Of a DNA stretch of 64,000 nucleotides, positions 1-11,700 are shown piece after piece. The DNA is from Sipunculus nudus. Lineage: Eukaryota > Annelida > Sipuncula > Golfingiida > Sipunculidae. How positions within the stretch are numbered: position 1 is the stretch's first letter; each line of letters starts with the position of its first letter. Made by a program: the position numbers and the translations under genes. Below the pieces are notes generated by a model, which was not told where the DNA came from, made no database searches, and worked only from the letters and a program-made list of their open reading frames with translations. Where the stretch lies: the NCBI GenBank assembly GCA_026874595.1, contig CM049308.1:19034001-19098000 (forward strand), written 5' to 3'.

Positions 1-768
1 AGTATGCAGGGCTGGCGTATTGAGATGGAGGATGCCCACTGTGCCATGATTGGTCTGCCTAATTCTTTGAAAAACTGGTCATTTTTTGCTGTGTTTGATG
101 GTCATGCTGGTGCGAAAGTTTCCGCTTTTTGCGCTGACCAACTATTGGAAGCCATAACATCTAATACTGATTTCCAGGGTGCCAATTCTAGTGATGGGGA
201 TACCCCAGAGCCGTCCTTAGACTGTGTGCAGAAAGGCATCAAAACTGGATTCTTGGAACTAGATAATAAGATGCGGAAAATGCCGGAGATGATCAGTGGA
301 GAGGATAAGAGCGGGTCAACTGCCGTATGCGCTATCATATCACCTCACCATAATTTCTTTGCAAACTGCGGCGATTCTCGTGCAGTGCTGGCACGTGCTG
401 GGAGTGTTGTTATGTCAACTTTGGACCATAAACCTATGAATCCATTAGAGAAGGAGAGAATCCAGAACGCTGGAGGTACCGTAATGATCCAGCGTGTTAA
501 CGGATCGTTGGCCGTATCACGGGCGCTCGGGGACTTTGAATACAAAAATGTTCAAGGAAAGGGACCTTGTGAGCAACTGGTCTCACCTGAGCCAGATATA
601 TTAGTGGAGGAAAGGACGGAAAAAGATGAGTTTGCCATCTTGGCCTGTGATGGCGTCTGGGATGTGATGAGTAATGATGAGTTGTGCGACTTTGTTAGGA
701 ACCGGATGCAGTTGACTGACAACATAGAAACTGTGTGCAACCAGGTTGTTGACACATGCTTATTCAAG
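1..768 (+). CDS. PPM1A/B-like: PP2C-family Ser/Thr phosphatase (PPM1A/PPM1B-like), catalytic exon, 5' partial
   Basis: This exon encodes most of a metal-dependent Ser/Thr phosphatase domain. The reading frame is already open at base 1 (AGT, Ser). The ATG at 4 is the internal Met of the conserved SMQGW motif, so the true start and about 27 residues lie upstream of the window. Counting that Met as 1, the visible motifs are R5 and MEDAH at 8-12, FDGHAG at 31-36 (metal ligand D32), SGSTAV at 103-108, NCGDSR at 121-126, DHKP at 141-144, [13 protein letters not shown] at 166-178, and ACDGVWDVM at 214-222 (metal ligand D216). All catalytic positions are intact. A short Gly/Asp/Pro-rich insertion near residues 61-70 is longer than in vertebrate PPM1A. 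The exon ends at K255, phase 0, before the donor GTGGGT at 769. The PPM1A/PPM1B clade is clear from the near-continuous match; which paralogue it is cannot be decided. Known family role: dephosphorylation of stress-kinase and SMAD-type substrates in cytosol and nucleus. Confidence 0.96.
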
Positions 769-883
769 GTGGGTTGTTTTACTAACTTTGACACCAATCA
801 CACAAAAAAAAAAAAGGTCATCTTTATGAGCTTCCATTTCAAGCAAAAATGTTAATTTTACAAATTTATTTTTGCATTCATGA

Positions 884-955
884 GCAGTTTAGCCAAGTGG
901 TAGAGGCATTAGGCTTCAGAGCAGCAGGTCCTCTGTTTGAAAACTCCTCGTGCCT
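884..955 (+). pseudogene. tRNA-like relic (possible SINE head)
   Basis: TAGCCAAGTGG at 890-900 fits a polymerase III box A, and GTTTGAAAACTCC at 935-947 is a decayed box B at the right distance. No full cloverleaf is evident, so this is best read as a tRNA-derived SINE head or tRNA pseudogene in intron 1, 116 bp after the exon 1 donor. Confidence 0.35.
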
Positions 956-2976
956 CAAGACCAAACAGCGGGATCTTGACAGAACCTCAAATATTTTCTT
1001 TTTAATATCTGAAAAAGATTGTTATTTCTGTCCATAAGGGACAGTTTTCAGTACAGATTTAGGTGAAATGGCCTTTGACATAGGGCATCATAGGGCTCAC
1101 TAATGTCCATTAATTGCAAATGCAGCAACTTGAAAAGCACCCTTTGAACATTAGGAAGTTTTAATCTCTAAGGGTGCTTTACCATATATGCATGTTGCAA
1201 TGTGTTTGCCAATGGGCTACCACCTGGTAAAAATCTAGCAAAGTAAAAAGCCATCTTATATTTCCATTTGTGGGCACTGCAATCAGACGCATAAGTTTTA
1301 GAATCAGTGCTCAATTTCTGTGTTTCCCACGCAGCCGATGCATGGGAATTCGTTCTAAATTACATCACTTGGGGTTTCCCAGTTCCTGTGCTGTCCAAGT
1401 GTCTCGAGTTTATTCATCAAAGTCAGGAGGGGATCTGATTGGCCCCTGACAAATGCATGCAAATTGCTTATGGACTTGCCAAGTGGCAAATGCATGTGCT
1501 CTCAGCACAGCAGATTCTGCTGTGCACATGGAAAAGCAGCCTTATGTGGCAGCTTGGATCTGTGGGTGGACTGCATGTGTTATAGATGTTTAAGTCCAGG
1601 AAGCCAGAGAATCCAGCAAGCATTGATGCCAATTTGCTATTAAAGTAATTACAGTAAATTGTAAATTGTAGGATTTTTCTGAATTTAGACAAGCATAACC
1701 ACTATTTCTACCAACTGATCAGGCTAGGGGATAGGGGTCAGTGACCTGGCTAGATCAGGGCAGTCAACCCAAAACACGCTGAGGTAGGCAGAGATGTACT
1801 TGTTACCAGATTATATATGTGAAACTTTCTGGGTTTCAATCTAGTGATTTCATGCTGAGTTTTCTAGACCCTGGATTGGATTTCCGGAAATGAAGAAGTG
1901 TTCTTTTTGGGTGAAAGATATTGGTCGGCTCCCAATCCTAATCAGTGAGATGGGTCCTCCAGGGTTGTCGTGTCAGTCATGAGTGGGAGATAAAAAAAAC
2001 AGTCTGGTGTTGTGTGGTCTGTAAATCATTTCTGTAATGAAATAGATGGTCTGCCATTGTGTATATTTAATCCCTTATCATTTGTAATTAGTATGTTCAT
2101 TAGATAATGTTAAACTTTCTTGTTAAGAGTTGGTATTGATGTAGTTCAAATGATTGGTTTAGTTTGTGTTGATTGGATGATTGGAGTACTGAGATAAAAT
2201 ACATTGTCAAGATGCCATCCTGTGCTGTCAGTTCATGAGGAAACTTCTTCAAGAGGAATGTATGATTTAAATTTTAGTAAGATTAAATAAAAGGTTTCCT
2301 TATCTATAAAAAAATCATTATTGCCAAAAATAATGGGCACTCTTTTGTTGGATGGACTATAATATCTGTGACTTCAGTGCAGAATTCATGGTAGCGTCAT
2401 TAATTATTAAAGTGTTTCTTAAGGTTTGAACAGACTCTTAATGCTTACTGTGAAAATTCTGACTCATCAAATGAGACACTATTTGTAAAAAGTGTGTGCT
2501 GTTTAGTTGAATTAGTTTAATTCATTAAATGCACATTGTTTAGTGTATGCGTGCACACCATGGGGCTCTTTATGGAAGGCTAAGTATGGTAGGTTGTCTT
2601 GTATTTGGGTTAAATTTATCTTGCATTTTGCTATTTATTATTATTTATTTATTATTATTATTTCCCATTAAAACTGGGCAAACAGTGTTTTTACAGCGTG
2701 CATTATAAGTTATTATATCTTCTTAATAGTGCTAACAATCATTGTGAACTGGTAGAGCAAACTACACCAGTTTGGTTAAATTCCTAATTGCATTCCACAG
2801 AAATATTGTAGCAAAGAGTCTCAGTCAAGATAATTCAAGTCAAAATTGTTTTTTTGCTTGTTCTAGACAATTATGTACATATTTTGTTTGCTTTCCAAGG
2901 GCAGTGTTTCACCAGGCAGATTTTTAATTAAAATTTTTACAATTTTTAAAAATTTGATGATCATTTGTCATGAGAC
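956..2976. other. intron 1, non-repetitive AT-rich stretch
   Basis: I see no gene, RNA or recognisable repeat here beyond short AT-rich runs (for example ATTATT repeats near 2637-2662). Confidence 0.5.
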
Positions 2977-3938
2977 ATTTTTAGCTCAGTTGACTATAAG
3001 TCAACTGAGCTAAATTGATCGGTCAGCATCCATCTGTCTGTCTCTCTGTCTGTACATTAGACTGGCACATTTTGACTTTATTGAATCTAGAAACCTGTAA
3101 CTGATTTTCCAAATAGATCTATAAAAATCTCTTTGGAAACCTGAAATTAGGTCACTGTGACCTATATCCTCAAGTTATGGGTACCCCCCCTGAATAATTA
3201 AAAATTTTTATACAAAACCTCCAGTCTCTTGATAATTAATGCAATGATTGCCCTGCATCTTACCTTGGATATTGACCATGACTAGGGTTGTCAGTTCCTG
3301 AAAAATGGTAGGGCCACCTGCATTTTTTCTAATTTTTACTATTTTGATCTGTTTTTCAGACCATCAAGTGAAGGCAGTTATGTCAGTTTCTCAACTGTGG
3401 TTTCATCTGGTTTCCTGATACCTTGTGGGTTATAAGGGCCACATGATCAAGCCAATGCCCTTTAGTAATCATCCTGTCTGTCTGTCCATCTGGTTGTCTT
3501 TCTGTATATACGTCAAGTTTGTTTCCTGATGATAACTCTAGTTTGGATTTCGATCGATTTCAAACCTGAATTATATTTCGCCCAGCTCTAAAGCAAAACT
3601 ATTGATTTTTGGGTCATGAGGTCAAAAGTCAAGGTCACAGTGTCCATCTGCCCACATATATATTTCTGAATGATAACTCCAGTCTGGATCAACATATTGC
3701 TTTCAAACTTGATTTAAATATGGCCCACCAATAAAGTAAGAACCCTTTTTATTTTGGGGTCATGAGGTCAAAGGTCAATGTCACAGGGGCCAACTGTCCA
3801 CATATTTGTTTCCAGATGATAACTCAAGGTTGGATTTGCATATCGGTTTCATACTTGACTAATATATATGGCCTACCACTAAAGTAAGAACCCTTTTGAT
3901 TTGTGGGTCATGAAGTCAAGGTCACAGGACCCACTTTT
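2977..3938 (+). mobile_element. family E element (A-like 5' end) with internal tandem repeat
   Basis: A T-run leads into a perfect 14-bp hairpin, TTAGCTCAGTTGAC at 2981-2994 against its complement at 3000-3013 with loop TATAA. GTCTGTCT microsatellite follows near 3030-3056. From about 3480 another GTCTGTCC run precedes three diverged units of about 145 bp marked by GATAACTC (3530, 3672, 3818) and GGTCATGAGGTCAA. The 5' hairpin is a clear relative of family A. No 3' terminus can be assigned; a family D copy begins at about 3936. Confidence 0.6.
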
Positions 3939-4980
3939 TAGCGGAACCTGTGAGCTTATGCGATGGTGTGGTGTCGTCCGTCGTCTGTACGTAAACCTAT
4001 ACTATCTTGAAAACGGCAAGAGTTAGCATCACGAAATGTTATGCAAAAAATTAGTCATCTAAAAAACTCTATCGGATTTTGCTTATTTTTTGGCTACCTG
4101 CATTTTCTTAGATTTTATAGGGAAAAAGCTAAAAAAGCTTTAAAAATCTTCTCTGAAACTGTCCAGCCAAATTGTCCAATATTTCACAGAAATGATCCCT
4201 GGAACAATTATTCTCAAGTTTGTTTGAATGATTCCAGTTCGGAGATTTTTGGCCGAGTAACAGGAGGTTGAACTTTGTTAACTGTGCAAAAAAGCATATT
4301 AAAATTTAAATCTCAGAAACGGCTGGAGCTCTCATTACCAAATTTTATACCAATGTTTGTCACATAGGTCATATCTGAAATTGAGGTATTGGTGGCGCCA
4401 CCAGCATCGGCCTTTTTTGTACTGGGTCATCAGTGCCTGTATCACACTGAGGGCTACAAAAAACTTCTTCTCTGAAACCATATGGCCAAAATGTTTAATA
4501 TCGCACAGAAATGATCCTAGGGTAGTGCTTTCTGAAGTTTGTTCAAATGGTCCCAGTACAGTGACTTTTGGCTAAGTTACGGGAAGCTGAATTTAGTCAT
4601 ATGCCATAACAGCCCATTTTAGCTCAGTGGCTACAAAGATCTTCTTCTCAAAAACCACTGGGCCAAATTCTAAAATCTCACACATTAATTATCCTCAGAT
4701 GTTGATAATTCAAGTTTGTTCAAATGGTTTTGGTTCAGTGCTTTTTGGCTGAGTTACGGGAAGCTGAACTTAGCCAGTTTGCTGTATCTTCCTATATTAG
4801 TTACAAACCTGTGAAATGTTTTTCGACTGATGCCAGTGAAGCCAGTTTGTTAAATATTTTACAAGAATAATCCCTACAATAATTCTTATAATAATTGTCA
4901 TTAATGGTTCCACATGAATGATTTTTGGCTGAATTATGGAGATTGAATTGAGTCATTTTACCATATATATTAGCTGTGTT
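3936..4980 (+). mobile_element. family D element, copy 1 (diverged)
   Basis: It begins TTTTTAGCGGAACCTGTGAG and has short GTCCGTCGTC repeats. The body contains diverged units with AAATGATCCC, CAAGTTTGTT and TTTTTGGC motifs (near 4190, 4510, 4690 and 4860). Shared body sequence with copy 2 includes ACGGCTGGAGCT and GGTGGCGCCACC. The 3' end is not identifiable. Confidence 0.55.
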
Positions 4981-5323
4981 ATGCTGTTACATCTAGCCTG
5001 GCACCAGTTTATCAGCATCTATTACATCATGCCACTATACATTTAGATTTCAGGTTATCTTTGGTTAATATTGACAAGAAAGTTTTTTTAAAAGCTTTTA
5101 AAACATTTAGATTTATGATTTAAGTTATTCATCATACCAGGCAATGTTACAATCATGGATATTCAGCTCTCTGTGGCTATATAAGGACAACTGTACATGG
5201 ATGATAAATTATTGGTATCCCTACTCAACTTAATTCAAGAATTTGCTATCAGTGAGATATATCTGTATTTTAATTTTGCATTCAGTATGCATCCGTAATA
5301 ATTTTACATATATTCCTGATTTC

Positions 5324-5860
5324 TTTTTAGCGAACCTGTGAGCTTATGCGATGGCCCAGCGTTGTCCGTCAGCCGTCCGCCGTCCAGGGCTGGCTTTCCG
5401 CCGTCCATGGCTGTAAGTCAGAAACTGTCAGAGCTAGCAGCTCCAAATTACATGTAAAATTTCGTCACATGTGAAACTTGGTGCCCTGGAGCTTATTATT
5501 GGGTATCTGCATTAATTTAGATTTTGTAGAGAAAAAGCTTAAAAACCTTTAAAAATCTTCTTCTCTGAAACTGTCCAGTCAAATTGTCCAATATTTCACA
5601 AAAATGATCCCTGGAACAATCTCTCTCAAGTTTGTTCGAATGGTTCCAGTTCCCAGATTTTTGGCCGAGTTACAGGAGGTTAAACTTAGTCATTTGTCCA
5701 AAAAAGCACACTAAAATTAAAATCTCAAAAACGGCTAGAGCTATAATGACCAAATTTTATACCAATGTTTGTCACATATGTCATATCTGATTTTGAGGTA
5801 TTGGTGGCGCCACCTACATTGATGTGTTTTTTACAAGCGAAAACGTAATTTTAAACTCTT
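5324..5860 (+). mobile_element. family D element, copy 2
   Basis: It begins CTTTTTAGCGAACCTGTGAG and GTCCGTCAGCCGTCC follows. The body matches copy 1 over CAATATTTCACA, AATGATCCCTGGAACAAT and the GGTGGCGCCACC palindrome (about 5805). It lacks some of the diverged units of copy 1. The right border is uncertain. Confidence 0.55.
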
Positions 5861-6122
5861 CTAGCTTATACACTGATTTATGATGAAACTGTTCAGCTGA
5901 TTGGTTTAAACTTTACAAGAATTATTCTATGGTAGGGTTCTGCCAGTTTTATAAGAATAGATTTGGTAAATACAGTTTTAAAAAGCATTGTAGCCAATTG
6001 AAAAAGGCTTTCTGTATTTGAAAACAGATTTGACTTCATACTGAGTTTCAGCAGCCAAGTCAAGAGGTCACTCAGTACAAACAGGTGGGGTCCAGACATC
6101 ACCATGGCAACTGACCTGGCTC

Positions 6123-6150
6123 GGGGGGGGGGGGGGGGGGGGGGGGGGGG
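6123..6150 (+). repeat. uninterrupted run of 28 G
   Basis: The G homopolymer is exposed on the + (sense) strand of intron 1, so the pre-mRNA would also carry it. It can fold as a G-quadruplex in DNA or RNA. Its exact length may be a sequencing or assembly estimate. Confidence 0.95.
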
Positions 6151-6212
6151 TCTAGACAAAGTGTCTAGATGTCTAGACACAGCGTCTAGACGTCTAGACA
6201 CAATGTTTAGAA
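6151..6212. repeat. TCTAGA/GTCTAGAC palindrome cluster
   Basis: Five TCTAGA-type palindromes are packed into about 60 bp directly after the G run, spaced by 4-10 bp. GTCTAGAC occurs both as a palindrome and as part of longer inverted repeats, so the strand can fold into several alternative hairpins. Confidence 0.85.
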
Positions 6213-6475
6213 GCAGAACTCCCAGATTATTGGATCTGTTACTTTCAACTGTTTGAAAAAACTTGGTTTGCATTTTAAGCGAATCGGTTTATCATCAGGT
6301 CACATGTGAACTGCTGCACCCTCATTTTTGGTTGACCTCTGACCTTTCCTTGCTGCCCAGCGTCCATTTGTGCGTCTGTTTCCACACATAAACCCACATA
6401 TCTCAGGATTCGTTTGACCGATCAGGCTAAAAATTTGCACAAATATAGCCCTTGGAAAGCTTTATAACATACACT

Positions 6476-6506
6476 AAAAATGGTGGCACCACCTGCCACC
6501 ATTTTT
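6476..6506. repeat. perfect 13-bp stem-loop (AAAAATGGTGGCA arms)
   Basis: AAAAATGGTGGCA (6476-6488) is followed by loop CCACC and its exact reverse complement (6494-6506). GCACAGCGTCCATCTG follows. The hairpin-then-CATCTG arrangement resembles the 5' ends of families A-C and may mark the 5' end of the element that carries the satellite downstream. Confidence 0.75.
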
Positions 6507-6589
6507 GCACAGCGTCCATCTGTTCATCTGCCATGGGATAAAAACAGTCATAACTCTGCATTGGTTGGACTTATCCACCTGAAATTTTG

Positions 6590-9208
6590 CATGTGTATAC
6601 ATCCTGGACAGCTTTCTTGATTTTATGACAGGTGGCGCCACCTACATTCACATTTAAGCTGCAGACATCCAAGCTCATATCTTGGGAACAATTTGACCGA
6701 TTGGGCCAAAATTTTGCACGTTTATAGATCTCACATCTAGCTCTTTATCAGGCCTCTCAGGTTTCTCTGCTAAAATTTTATGTTTTAAATATTAACACTG
6801 TGAGCCTACTTCTTACAAGGTGGATAATAACAAACATCTCAAGAAAAAGAACTTATTTTTTAAGCATTTTCAATAAGGGCATAATATAAGTAGCATAAAA
6901 ATGCTGTGTAAGTGCCAGACCTATACAGTGGTTTGACTTATTCACCTGAAATTTTGCAGGTTTATACATCCTTGACAGCTTTCTTGATTTTATGACAGGT
7001 GGTGCCACCGACAGGTGGCGCCACCTACATTCAAATTTACGCTGCAGACATCCAAGCTCATATCTTGGGAACAATTTGACCGATTGGGCCAAAATTTTGC
7101 ACGTTTATAGATCTCACATCTAGCTCTTTATCAGGCCTCTCAGGTTTCTCTGCTAAAATTTTATGTTTTAAATATTAACACTGTGAGCCTACTTCTTACA
7201 AGGTGGATAATAACAAACATCTCAAGAAAAAGAACTTATTTTTTAAGCATTTTCAATAAGGGCATAATATAAGTAGCATAAAAATGCTGTGTAAGTGCCA
7301 GACCTATACAGTGGTTTGACTTATTCACCTGAAATTTTGCAGGTTTATACATCCTTGACAGCTTTCTTGATTTTATGACAGGTGGTGCCACCGACAGGTG
7401 GCGCCACCTACATTCAAATTTACGCTGCAGACATCCAAGCTCATATCTTGGGAACAATTTGACCGATTGGGCCAAAATTTTGCACGTTTATAGATCTCAC
7501 ATCTAGCTCTTTATCAGGCCTCTCAGGTTTCTCTGCTAAAATTTTATGTTTTAAATATTAACACTGTGAGCCTACTTCTTACAAGGTGGATAATAACAAA
7601 CATCTCAAGAAAAAGAACTTATTTTTTAAGCATTTTCAATAAAGGCATAATATAAGTAGCATAAAAATGCTGTGTAAGTGCCAGACCTATACAGTGGTTT
7701 GACTTATTCACCTGAAATTTTGCAGGTTTATACATCCTTGACAGCTTTCTTGATTTTATGACAGGTGGTGCCACCGACAGGTGGCGCCACCTACATTCAA
7801 ATTTACGCTGCAGACATCCAAGCTCATATCTTGGGAACAATTTGACCGATTGGGCCAAAATTTTGCACGTTTATAGATCTCACATCTAGCTCTTTATCAG
7901 GCCTCTCAGGTTTCTCTGCTAAAATTTTATGTTTTAAATATTAACACTGTGAGCCTACTTCTTACAAGGTGGATAATAACAAACATCTCAAGAAAAAGAA
8001 CTTATTTTTTAAGCATTTTCAATAAGGGCATAATATAAGTAGCATAAAAATGCTGTGTAAGTGCCAGACCTATACAGTGGTTTGACTTATTCACCTGAAA
8101 TTTTGCAGGTTTATACATCCTTGACAGCTTTCTTGATTTTATGACAGGTGGTGCCACCGACATTCAAATTTACGCTGCAGACATCCAAGCTCATATCTTG
8201 GGAACAATTTGACCGATTGGGCCAAAATTTTGCACGTTTATAGATCTCACATCTAGCTCTTTATCAGGCCTCTCAGGTTTCTCTGCTAAAATTTTATGTT
8301 TTAAATATTAACACTGTGAGCCTACTTCTTACAAGGTGGATAATAACAAACATCTCAAGAAAAAGAACTTATTTTTTAAGCATTTTCAATAAAGGCATAA
8401 TATAAGTAGCATAAAAATGCTGTGTAAGTGCCAGACCTATACAGTGGTTTGACTTATTCACCTGAAATTTTGCAGGTTTATACATCCTTGACAGCTTTCT
8501 TGATTTTATGACAGGTGGTGCCACCGACAGGTGGCGCCACCTACATTCAAATTTACGCTGCAGACATCCAAGCTCATATCTTGGGAACAATTTGACCGAT
8601 TGGGCCAAAATTTTGCACGTTTATAGATCTCACATCTAGCTCTTTATCAGGCCTCTCAGGTTTCTCTGCTAAAATTTTATGTTTTAAATATTAACACTGT
8701 GAGCCTACTTCTTACAAGGTGGATAATAACAAACATCTCAAGAAAAAGAACTTATTTTTTAAGCATTTTCAATAAGGGCATAATATAAGTAGCATAAAAA
8801 TGCTGTGTAAGTGCCAGACCTATACAGTGGTTTGACTTATTCACCTGAAATTTTGCAGGTTTATACATCCTTGACAGCTTTCTTGATTTTATGACAGGTG
8901 GTGCCACCGACAGGTGGCGCCACCTACATTCAAATTTACGCTGCAGACATCCAAGCTCATATCTTGGGAACAATTTGACCGATTGGGCCAAAATTTTGCA
9001 CGTTTATAGATCTCACATCTAGCTCTTTATCAGGCCTCTCAGGTTTCACTGCTAAAATTTTATGTTTTAAATATTAACACTGTGAGCCTACTTCTTACAA
9101 GGTGGATAATAACAAACATCTCAAGAAAAAGAACTTATTTTTTAAGCATCTTCAATAAGGGCATAATATAAGTAGCATAAAAATGCTGTGTAATTGCCAG
9201 ACCTATAG
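6590..9208 (+). repeat. 383-bp satellite array, about 6.8 nearly identical units
   Basis: Landmarks recur every 383 bp (for example at 6853, 7236 and 7619; 8369 and 8752). One unit, near 8150, is 367 bp because of a 16-bp deletion that removes the GGTGGCGCCACC palindrome next to GGTGGTGCCACC. The inner units are almost identical; the left edge (6590-6850) and right edge (from 9040) are more diverged, as expected for growth by unequal exchange. Each unit contains a 79-codon minus-strand open frame that is a by-product of the repeat. Diverged relatives of the unit precede the array from about 6365. Confidence 0.96.
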
Positions 9209-9460
9209 AAATGAGTGGATCTGAAATACTGTTTATTCATGTTACAAGGGGTTGCACCAAACAAAGTGGTATACAAGGTATTAAACAGTATCTCAATGAT
9301 TTGAGTTTGAAATATGACTTCTGTCATTAAAGATCATGAAATGGTCTATAACCCTTCAAGAGTATGTTACAAAATTGGGCCACTTTGTTGCATGTAACCC
9401 AGTGATTGTATATTATCCAATGCACTTATAAAATTACATGGTTATGCACCATACAAAACT

Positions 9461-9615
9461 AAATAAGCTGGTGAAACATCCCATGTTTCACTCCTGTGGT
9501 AGGAAGGAGTGAAAAGTGCTTTTTTGTATTATAAAATGTATTTAATATGGGGAAATGGTACCATGCATTACCAAATAAGTTGGTAAAACATCCAATGTTT
9601 CACTCCTGTGATAGT
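9461..9615. repeat. two-copy hairpin repeat
   Basis: AAATAAGCTGGTGAAACATC at 9461 recurs, diverged, at about 9572. In the first copy GTGAAACAT (9471-9479) pairs with ATGTTTCAC (9483-9491), and TTTCACTCC pairs with GGAGTGAAA just after, giving two alternative overlapping hairpins. Confidence 0.7.
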
Positions 9616-9885
9616 AAATCATGGATCGCAATATGGGCTGGTCAAGTTTAGGATTGTTATCTCATCTGGACAGATCTAAGATCTGTCCAGCCCAGATTGC
9701 GATTCTGAAGCAAGAAAGACAGGATCACAATCTGGCTGGACTAAACTGCGATCACAATCTGGGCTGGACAGATCTAAGATCTGGCCAGCCTGAATTGCGA
9801 TCGCAGTTTGGACCGGCGTGAACTGCGATCGCAATTTGGGCTGGACAGATCTAAGATCCATCTCCATCGCGATCTGGGCCTTGAC
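9616..9885. repeat. palindromic GCGATCGC / CTGGACAGATCT repeat cluster
   Basis: About 270 bp is built from repeated, mutually inverted blocks. A 25-bp palindrome at 9666-9690 has 12-bp arms (CTGGACAGATCT) around one base. The same arms, partly decayed, recur at about 9764 and 9840, and are joined by GCGATCGCA blocks near 9797-9800 and 9825-9832. GC content is clearly above the flanks. I do not recognise the family. Confidence 0.8.
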
Positions 9886-11391
9886 ATATACATTTAAGCT
9901 TTAAACTTCAGTGACAGGCCTTTAGATTGAGAGGGAATTAAAATTTTCTCATAGTTCAACTCCATTCTTGATTCAGTTATTACTTTGAAGTAAATTTCCG
10001 GCTGCCTTTTAAATAAAACAAATATTTAACCAAAATGGATGTTAGTTAATTTTACCCACTCAGATTACCTCGGCTGAATTTGTTGGCTTCTAACCTAAGA
10101 TTAAGCTCCATAAGCCGCGGTTACGCTACGCTCAACTATTTGCTACACTACCCACTGCATTAAACCGCTACCGGCGGTCAGGTTTGGCCACCAGGCGGTG
10201 CTGTCTCTGTGGAATTCCCCCTGCTAATATTTAACCAAACACATTGCAGGTATTACCATGCACAATCGGATGTTCTTCGAGGTACCGGTCACCTAACGCT
10301 GCTGTGGAAAGTGCTTGGTAGCACAGACTTTTTCCACCCCCATTGGATTACACAGGATGCAGTCATCAATTTCCAACACAGTCTCTATTCTAAATTACCT
10401 GAGGTCTGTTATCCCCCACAGTCTGCATATATCCTGTACTGCCGTGCAAGACGAGCTTGCCACGGGCATGGTTATTTTTGTTTACAAGCTAAGCCAATCA
10501 GATTTCTTCTTCCAGTTCTGCAGATTTGTTTAAATGCAGAGCCAATCAGATTTTACTTTATCCAGCCCAAACTGACTAGGTGTTACCAAACCTGAAAAAT
10601 CCTACTATTTCTCACAGCTGTAATACAACATTGATCCAAGAAATAAGAGGGTAACAATCCCAGGTATACTGATTTGGACTGTACAAGGATACAGTTCATG
10701 CCAGGAAGTCCACCCAGAGTGGGCAATGTATGAGGCATTTGTGATAAACTGAAAATTCTAGTTAAATTACTGTCAGAACCTGGTCATTTAAATTTTTAGC
10801 AACATATCAGGCCCATATAATACCGGGGTACACATTATTTTGGCTAATCAATGTATTTTTTTTTAAATTGGCAACCTGGTGGATTTCCAGAAAACTATAC
10901 CATAATTGGTTAGCATTTGGCCATACATACATCCGAGGCCTGATCGGGAACAGTAGGCCGAGGTGTTCTGAATGAAATTTACCTAGTAAAGGAACAATTA
11001 TAGCTGGCCCTCTGTTTAGGGCATTAATTTTGCCTGTCCAACTTTCAAGTGGAGCCATTACTAGTGAGCCTTTGAAACTAGATCAAGAGCACATGTATAT
11101 GTACACAATATTATAAAGAGTCGACATTACAGCATGCTCTGTCAGATTTGACAGGTTACAGAGGGCTTTGGGGTGGTACATGCAAAAAACAAAAATGGAA
11201 GCACCTATTACAATTTCATTTGAGGGTTTAATGCATTGATCATTTGGTGCATTGTTTCACTCATATTATTTTATATTCCTGAATATAATGAAATATTCAA
11301 GATCTGTTGTCAATTCAGTGATATTGTATGGCATTTATCAGAATTTTAATAAATTTGCATATATCACATGATATGAATATGTTTTTGTCCC
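9886..11391. other. intron 1, no recognised feature
   Basis: This includes a short GC-richer patch near 10110-10210. Open frames here (up to 128 codons) show no domain, no codon bias and no splice context that would make them exons. Confidence 0.4.
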
Positions 11392-11700
11392 CTGTTTCCT
11401 TGGAACGGGGAACATTGATTTGGGTTTGTCTGTCTGTCTATCCCTCTGTCTGTCTGTCCATCATGTTTTTGTTTTCTGTGCAATTACTTTCCTAAATAAT
11501 GGAGTGTCTGACCAGCTCCGAAACAAAACAAAAAAAAATTTCCTTTTGGTCCCAATTCACAACAAAATTATGACATGTGGAGACATCTTCAGGGGAAAAT
11601 AGAAACTAAAAACATACTAGAAGGCAACCATGACGATCACAGGAAGCTAAAATAACAAGAGGTGGAAGCAGGGGACATAAATTCCATGAATTTACTTGTT
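11392..11700 (+). mobile_element. family F short element, copy 1 (complete)
   Basis: A T-run is followed by TGTCCCCTG (11396-11404) within an imperfect hairpin, then (GTCT)n microsatellite (about 11428-11460). Near the 3' end CAGGGGACA (11669-11677) is the exact inverted copy of the 5' motif. It is followed by a 6-bp hairpin AAATTC/GAATTT (11679-11693) and terminal ACTTGTT. It shares its layout with families A and B at only about 310 bp. Confidence 0.8.

Noticed and set aside
769-855. Continuation of the first open frame past 768
   Set aside because: The conserved GSRDN continuation is found at 31516 after a good acceptor, and 769 starts a donor; the extension is intron, although retention is possible.
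6853-8991. Five identical 79-residue minus-strand open frames (starting MAQSVKLFP)
   Set aside because: They are a by-product of the 383-bp satellite; the frame covers most of each repeat unit and has no domain or promoter context.
10209-10595. 128-codon open frame in intron 1
   Set aside because: No recognised domain, no matching splice phase, and overlapping frames of similar length in the same region.
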